Made by a program: the position numbers and the translations under genes
Part shown: in pieces, positions 6,061 through 10,681 of the stretch
Numbering within the stretch: position 1 is the first letter of the stretch
How the letters are laid out: each line of letters starts with the position of its first letter
DNA from: Leptospiraceae bacterium UBA2033
Lineage (GTDB): Bacteria; Spirochaetota; Leptospiria; Leptospirales; Leptospiraceae
NCBI GenBank assembly: GCA_002333425.1
Contig: DDBL01000216.1
Span: 1 to 10,681 of the forward strand
Length of the DNA: 10,681 nt
Reading direction: 5' to 3'
Notes under the pieces: model-generated
Database searches by the model: none
What the model saw: only the letters and a program-made list of their open reading frames with translations
What the model was told of the DNA's origin: nothing

Positions 6061-8241
6061 TTGGGGAAACAAATGATAGAAAAAACAACTGTTGCGCTAA
6101 AAAATCTTTATTTAGATCCGGAAAATTTTCGTATTATAGATAAAATTAAAGAAGCAGATATTAAACCAGAAACCGGGTTAACAGAGGTTAGCCAAAATAA
6201 AATTATGAATATTCTGCTTGGTGGAAACAAAGCTAGCGATATTAAAGATTTGATTCAAAGTTTTCAAACTAACGGTTTTTTAAATGTAAATCAAATCCAT
6301 GCAAAAAAGAATTCCGATGGTAAATATATTGTGATGGAGGGCAATAGAAGAGTAGCCACTCTAAAATATATTCATCAGCTATTTAAAAAAAAGGAATTTG
6401 AATTAAATAATCTATCGGAAGATATTTTTGAAAATGTTCCTATCACAATTTACTCTACCGAAGAAACTAAAAATCACTTAATTATTGCTGGATTAGACCA
6501 CATCTCTGGAAAAAAAAAGTGGCCTTCTAAAAATCAGGCAGAATTTTTATACAAATCAATCAATGAGCATGGTTATTCGCAAGAAGAGTTGTCTTTAACT
6601 TTAGGCGGATTTTCGAAGACGGAAATCAGAAGGTCGCTTAAAACTTATGCTTTGATGCAAATGTATAAGAAAAATGATATTGGCATTGATGATAGAGAAA
6701 TTACTTATACAGTATTCAGGACTGTTGTGACTAGACCGGAAATACGTAATTGGCTGAAGTTGGAATTTGTTGAAGATGGTGATTGTAGCATTATAAATAA
6801 AAATGATACAAACTTAGAAAAATTATTTTCATGGATATCCCCCACTGCTTGTAAAGAAAAAGGTTATAAAGAAACTATTATTAGAAATGAAGGCGATGTG
6901 AACCTACTTGCCAAAATAATAAATGATAAAAATGCATTAGAGATATTGGAGACGAATGGAGATTTGAATTGGGCGGTCGGTAGTTCTGGTATTCAAGCAC
7001 GAGAAAATGCGAAAGCAAATTTACGAAAGGCGTTTACTTTTATAAAAAGCGTAGATGAGTTCTCAACATTTTTAGAGAAAGATGATTTATTTATAGCAAA
7101 TGAAATTGAGAAGTTTGCAAAGCGAATCAATCATGCTACATCAAGTTCGATTAATACAGAAGAAAAAAATCGTGTGATACTAAATGTATTTCCTGCAAGT
7201 TCTTTTACTGAGATTTATTTTGAAGATTATAAAGTTCTTAAAAATGTAAAATTAGAAAATCCGAAACGCATTAATATTATTGCAGGGAAGAATAACAAAG
7301 GAAAATCAACAATCCTAGAAGGAATATTTTTGCTCTGTAACTTGAATGACCCGTTTCAGTATATTGATTTGTTAAAGAAGAGAGGAAGGTATTTTAATTT
7401 TCCTGAATCTTCTTGGATTAATTATTATGCAAAGAATTTAAAAATAAATGGGGTTTATAACCAACAGGATATTAGTCTCTCGATTGAAAACTCCAAAGAT
7501 ACAGATACTGATTTAGATAAAACTAGATATCTTTCTACGATCACCCTAACAGGATTATTCAATAAAACTCGTGAATTATTATCGCGGATACAACTATTTA
7601 GCCCCAGAGATACAAATATAAAATATGACCAAGTCTATGGGCTTTGTAACTTTGCTTATACAAATCCATTTGTCTTTAATATAAAAGAAGAGACTTACAA
7701 GTATTATTCAAAATCCCTACCTTCTCTTGATGAAATAATTGAATTCATAAAGAATAATATTGATCCAGATATTTTAAATATAGCATACGATCCCGAAACA
7801 GAAAGATTTAATTCAATCATTCTAGTTAGGACAACGGATAAAAATGGAAACGAAGTGATTACAAAGGAAACAAGAGACATAACAATGTTTGGCTCCGGAC
7901 TTCAATACGTCTTTCTGTCTACTTTACTCTTTGCGTATGCTAAAGACGGAGTTGTGTTAATTGATGAAGTAGAAAATGGAATTCATTATGGCTTGATGAG
8001 TAAGTATTCATTATTTCTGCATAAACTAGCAGAGAAATTCAATGTTCAATTATTTATCTCATCGCATAGTGATGAATGTATTAATTCCTTTATAAACAAT
8101 AATTATAAGACAAATGACATTGTGGGCTATCATACCTATTCGGATGATTCTGATAATTTACAAGCTAGAAGAGTTTCGGGTTCGGATTTAAAAAAATATA
8201 TTTCGAATTTTGGATTTGATTTGAGAGGCGAAAGTAAATGA
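6061..8241 (+). CDS. ParB/Srx-like domain fused to AAA15/OLD-like ATPase
   Basis: A 726-residue protein with two recognisable halves. Residues about 10-130 look like a ParB/Srx-type domain: L-D-P-E-N-F-R at 18-24 and the core box E-G-N-R-R-V-A at 93-99. About 157-202 reads like the helix-turn-helix that follows in ParB proteins (Q159...G171-Y-S-Q-E-E-L...SKTEIRRSL). A helical linker of unknown kind covers about 205-370. From about 372 on it is an ABC-type ATPase of the OLD/RecF-like AAA15 group: Walker A GKNNKGKST (409-417), signature G-S-G-L-Q (611-615), Walker B VVLIDEVENG (631-640, catalytic E636) and H-loop SSH (H669). All ATPase motifs are intact. The stop overlaps the start of the TOPRIM gene by ATGA, so the two are translated together. 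The arrangement recalls PARIS AriA and split OLD systems, but neither normally has a ParB front end. Start TTG 6061 or ATG 6073. Confidence 0.85.
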   Translation: MGKQMIEKTTVALKNLYLDPENFRIIDKIKEADIKPETGLTEVSQNKIMNILLGGNKASDIKDLIQSFQTNGFLNVNQIHAKKNSDGKYIVMEGNRRVATLKYIHQLFKKKEFELNNLSEDIFENVPITIYSTEETKNHLIIAGLDHISGKKKWPSKNQAEFLYKSINEHGYSQEELSLTLGGFSKTEIRRSLKTYALMQMYKKNDIGIDDREITYTVFRTVVTRPEIRNWLKLEFVEDGDCSIINKNDTNLEKLFSWISPTACKEKGYKETIIRNEGDVNLLAKIINDKNALEILETNGDLNWAVGSSGIQARENAKANLRKAFTFIKSVDEFSTFLEKDDLFIANEIEKFAKRINHATSSSINTEEKNRVILNVFPASSFTEIYFEDYKVLKNVKLENPKRINIIAGKNNKGKSTILEGIFLLCNLNDPFQYIDLLKKRGRYFNFPESSWINYYAKNLKINGVYNQQDISLSIENSKDTDTDLDKTRYLSTITLTGLFNKTRELLSRIQLFSPRDTNIKYDQVYGLCNFAYTNPFVFNIKEETYKYYSKSLPSLDEIIEFIKNNIDPDILNIAYDPETERFNSIILVRTTDKNGNEVITKETRDITMFGSGLQYVFLSTLLFAYAKDGVVLIDEVENGIHYGLMSKYSLFLHKLAEKFNVQLFISSHSDECINSFINNNYKTNDIVGYHTYSDDSDNLQARRVSGSDLKKYISNFGFDLRGESK

Positions 8242-9272
8242 GTAAAAAATCTATACTTGTCATCTTCTGCGAAGGCAAACACGATTCTGCTTTTTTATCC
8301 TTAGTTTTAAAAAGCATGGGTTACAAATATTTTGGGAAACCTATGAATCATTTGCCATTGTGTTTTTCTTATATCTTAAAAAAAATAGAATCATTAAATA
8401 CACAGGAATTGACTTTAGGACAAATTGCTGATGATAGATTTATTTTCCCATTTCCATGGATATTTGAGAATGAGCGAACTATTGTTGCATTGTATCGGCT
8501 TGATGGGATAAGTAGGATTATTAATATTGGCGGTAACTTAGTATTAGCCAGTTCAGTAGAAAAATTACGAAATAAGGGTATTAGAAATGATTTTTTTTCA
8601 GAGGAAATAACAAGTATTGAATATAGGACGATCGATGAATTAATTGAAAAAATTATTGAAAAAACCACAATAAGTAAATTAGAAGAAGCAATCATTAGGG
8701 CGAATGTCACTAAGCAAGAAATAATTGATACTATACAAGTAATTTTTGACGCTGAAAAATATTTGAATCCGAAAGAAATTGATTTTACAACTCCAGTTCA
8801 TTTTTCATTCTTTATGGACGCGGATAATGATGGTATATCTAACAGACTACAATCTATAAAGAATGTTTATAATCAGTATTTTAAAGGAATAGACCCAGAT
8901 TTAAAGGTATACGAGCCTTTAAATCTCCAAGGAAGAAATGTCGGATTATTTATTTTTACAAAAGGTGAAGGAGATGAAACGGGGGATTTAGAAGATGTGG
9001 TTATTTCTATAATACAAAAAGGTGATTTTAAAAATTTATACCTACATGCAGATTCTTTTGTTTCCACAAACGAGAGTTTTTCTAATGGAACTACCTTTAA
9101 GTATTATCCTAAGAAAGCGAAAATTGGAGTTGCGGGTCAGCTAAGATGTTCAGGTGAAGATATTGAAACCATATTAATGAAAAGTGATTTTTTAAACACT
9201 ACTCATGAATCTTTTAAGAAGAATTTCAATGTTCTGAGAATCAAAAAATTCATAAATGATATGTTTACTTAA
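8238..9272 (+). CDS. TOPRIM-like protein, putative nuclease partner of the ATPase
   Basis: A 344-residue protein with the marks of a TOPRIM fold, as in DUF3226/DUF4435 and OLD-type nucleases. The first strand ends in the general base Glu: VIFCEGKHDSAFL, E12. The metal-binding D-x-D is FMDADNDG, D194 and D196. A later T-G-D-L-E-D-V (248-254) and the K-I-G-V-A-G-Q-L segment (295-302) resemble the C-terminal motifs of DUF3226 proteins. Odd is the distance of 182 residues between E12 and D194: compact TOPRIM domains have a few dozen, so about 35-185 looks like a helical insert. It starts inside the stop codon of the ATPase gene (ATGA), the strongest sign of a working pair. In related systems the ATPase senses or restrains and the TOPRIM protein cuts DNA or RNA; that role here is inferred. 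No signal peptide or membrane segment is seen. Confidence 0.75.
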   Translation: MSKKSILVIFCEGKHDSAFLSLVLKSMGYKYFGKPMNHLPLCFSYILKKIESLNTQELTLGQIADDRFIFPFPWIFENERTIVALYRLDGISRIINIGGNLVLASSVEKLRNKGIRNDFFSEEITSIEYRTIDELIEKIIEKTTISKLEEAIIRANVTKQEIIDTIQVIFDAEKYLNPKEIDFTTPVHFSFFMDADNDGISNRLQSIKNVYNQYFKGIDPDLKVYEPLNLQGRNVGLFIFTKGEGDETGDLEDVVISIIQKGDFKNLYLHADSFVSTNESFSNGTTFKYYPKKAKIGVAGQLRCSGEDIETILMKSDFLNTTHESFKKNFNVLRIKKFINDMFT

Positions 9273-9283
9273 ATAAACAATGA

Positions 9284-9409
9284 CCGAATCCAATTTCCTT
9301 GCATCCCTTTTATTTAGGATCGGGAAAAGTAAGGGCTCTCACTGAAATTCTGAAAAATTCCGAAATAATTATTGTAGAAACTCATACATGCGAAAAGATT
9401 CGACTATAA
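9284..9409 (+). pseudogene. Decayed fragment resembling the N-terminal domain of GTPase HflX
   Basis: The frame from 9284 to the TAA at 9407 encodes HPFYLGSGKV followed by RALTEILKNSEIIIVET. The Y-x-G-S-G-K-V element and the hydrophobic strand about 15 residues later match the N-terminal domain of the ribosome-associated GTPase HflX (Y-I-G-S-G-K-V-E-E-L...). There is no start codon in frame after the upstream stop at 9281-9283, and everything before and after is missing, including the GTPase domain. It is a relic at best; the likeness was judged by eye over about 30 residues. Confidence 0.35.
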
Positions 9410-9415
9410 CGAATC

Positions 9416-9505
9416 GAGTTGTTGAAAACGAGAAGCAGAGATGATGTTTCCCCCGCGCTGCCCGCGCGGGAGAAACATGGTTCTCAATTCTTTTTACAAC
9501 GACTC
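9416..9505. repeat. 90-bp imperfect palindrome with GC-rich core, MITE-like
   Basis: The centre is a strong hairpin: ATGTTTC (9444-9450) with GAAACAT (9472-9478) and CCCGCGC (9452-9458) with GCGCGGG (9464-9470), separated by one C-A mismatch and a 5-nt loop. The complementarity goes on imperfectly to the ends, where GAGTTGTTG (9416-9424) faces CAACGACTC (9497-9505), 8 of 9. The two halves are of nearly equal length (35 and 34 nt outside the core). No T-run follows directly, and no clear target duplication was found. It lies 26 bp before the aconitase start and may affect its mRNA. Confidence 0.7.
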
Positions 9506-9531
9506 ACAATATATTACTTAGGAACGGTAAC

Positions 9532-10681
9532 ATGGCATTTGATATAGAAATGATAAAAAATTTATACTCCAAAATGGGTGCTCGCATTGAGGCGGCTCGT
9601 AAGGTAGTCGGCAGACCTCTCACTCTTTCCGAAAAAATTCTCTACTCCCACCTCTGGGACGGCGACGCAAAGACTGCATTTGAGCGTGGAAAATCGTATG
9701 TGGATTTTGCCCCTGATCGTGTGGCGATGCAAGACGCGACTGCCCAAATGGCTTTATTGCAATTCATGCAAGCAGGACGTAAGAAGGTAGCAGTTCCTTC
9801 TACTGTTCATTGCGATCATTTGATCGAAGCAAAAGTTGGCTCTGACGCTGACTTGTCGATTGCAAACGAAAAAAACCGCGAGGTCTATGACTTCTTAAAA
9901 TCAGTTTCCAATAAATATGGAATTGGATTCTGGAAACCAGGTGCTGGAATTATCCACCAAGTAGTTTTAGAAAATTATGCATTCCCTGGTGGAATGATGA
10001 TCGGAACCGACTCACACACCGTAAACGCAGGTGGACTTGGAATGATCGCAATCGGAGTGGGTGGAGCAGATGCATGTGACGTGATGAGTGGTCTTGCATG
10101 GGAATTAAAATTTCCGAAGCTAATCGGTGTTAAGCTCACTGGTAAGTTAAATGGTTGGACTTCTCCTAAAGATGTAATCTTAAAAGTTGCCGGAATTCTG
10201 ACAGTGAAAGGTGGAACTGGAGCGATTGTAGAATACTTTGGCGAAGGTGCTATTGCAATGTCTTGCACTGGAAAAGGAACGATTGCGAACATGGGTGCCG
10301 AAATTGGGGCAACTACTTCTACTTTCGGTTATGATGACTCTATGGCTCGTTATTTAAAATCTACTGGTCGTGCTGACGTTGCGGCTCTTGCTGACGGAGT
10401 TAAACAACACTTAACCGCAGACCCAGAAGTTTATGCTGATCCAGCAAAATACTTTGACCAACTAATCGAGATTAACCTCTCTGAGCTTGAGCCGCATTTG
10501 AACGGACCGTTTACTCCTGATTTGGCGACTCCTATTTCTAAAATGAAAGAAGCGGCTCTCGCAAATGGTTGGCCTACTAAGATTGAAGTTGGACTTATTG
10601 GTTCTTGCACAAACTCTTCTTACGAAGATATTTCTCGCTCTGTGTCTTTAGCAAAACAGGCTTCCGAAAAAAGTTTAGTTC
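9532..10681 (+). CDS. acn: Aconitate hydratase, mitochondrial type (5' part, cut by window end)
   Basis: The first 383 codons of aconitase, which turns citrate into isocitrate through cis-aconitate in the TCA cycle, cytosolic, with a 4Fe-4S cluster. The sequence fits the mitochondrial-type (AcnA_Mito) subfamily rather than AcnA or AcnB of E. coli: it begins directly with the catalytic domain, and residue numbers run close to the mature bovine enzyme. Visible are H-C-D-H at 93-96, G-T-D-S-H-T at 158-163 with catalytic D160, S161 and H162, and the first cluster ligand C359 in GSCTNSS. The other two cysteines lie beyond the window. The family length of about 750 residues means half is missing. 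The ATG at 9532 has TAGGAA (9519-9524) 7 nt upstream. It is separated from the accessory cassette by a palindromic repeat and should have its own promoter, which I could not identify. Confidence 0.95.
   Translation, partial: MAFDIEMIKNLYSKMGARIEAARKVVGRPLTLSEKILYSHLWDGDAKTAFERGKSYVDFAPDRVAMQDATAQMALLQFMQAGRKKVAVPSTVHCDHLIEAKVGSDADLSIANEKNREVYDFLKSVSNKYGIGFWKPGAGIIHQVVLENYAFPGGMMIGTDSHTVNAGGLGMIAIGVGGADACDVMSGLAWELKFPKLIGVKLTGKLNGWTSPKDVILKVAGILTVKGGTGAIVEYFGEGAIAMSCTGKGTIANMGAEIGATTSTFGYDDSMARYLKSTGRADVAALADGVKQHLTADPEVYADPAKYFDQLIEINLSELEPHLNGPFTPDLATPISKMKEAALANGWPTKIEVGLIGSCTNSSYEDISRSVSLAKQASEKSLV

Noticed and set aside
9444..9478. The strong hairpin as a classic intrinsic terminator.
   Set aside because: No run of T follows directly, and the complementarity continues far outside the core, which fits a palindromic repeat better.
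1..10681. CRISPR array, rRNA or complete insertion sequence.
   Set aside because: No regularly spaced direct repeats, rRNA motifs or complete transposase gene were seen on either strand.

Overview
The window reads as a chromosomal stretch from a low-GC bacterium of the Leptospira type (family Leptospiraceae). The basis is the A/T-rich codon use, TTG/GTG starts beside ATG, degenerate GC-richer repeats between genes, and the gene content: a mitochondrial-type aconitase, a SiaC/DUF1987 protein and a membrane ankyrin protein. This is an inference from style and gene content; no rRNA or other decisive marker is present.

Layout. Positions 1-318 hold the 3' end of an unrecognised gene, followed by a GC-rich stem-loop element (about 333-435). 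From 500 to 1907 lie an NADPH-dependent FMN-reductase-like flavoprotein and a secreted VanX/DdpX-type D-Ala-D-Ala dipeptidase. Thiol peroxidase Tpx (2134-2631) follows and converges on a class I methyltransferase on the minus strand (2845-3501). A 28-bp inverted repeat lies between these two. A GNAT acetyltransferase (3696-4118) is divergent from the methyltransferase. Next comes a compact pair (4167-5559): a SiaC-family phosphoprotein with Thr at the regulatory position, and a membrane-anchored ankyrin protein starting 10 bp later.

The accessory part is about 5627-9409. It begins with a minimal nucleotidyltransferase (MNT antitoxin type) whose HEPN partner seems reduced to about 20 codons. 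A tightly coupled two-gene cassette follows. The first gene is a 726-residue protein with an N-terminal ParB/Srx-like domain, a ParB-type helix-turn-helix and a C-terminal AAA15/OLD-like ABC ATPase. The second is a 344-residue TOPRIM-like protein whose start overlaps the stop by ATGA. ATPase plus separate TOPRIM protein is the plan of split OLD and PARIS-type anti-phage systems. The ParB front end and a long insert inside the TOPRIM protein make this version unusual, and it is the best candidate here for an undescribed defence system. Behind it lie a probable decayed HflX-like fragment and a 90-bp palindromic repeat.

The window ends in the first 383 codons of aconitase (TCA cycle), a housekeeping gene that bounds the accessory region on the right.
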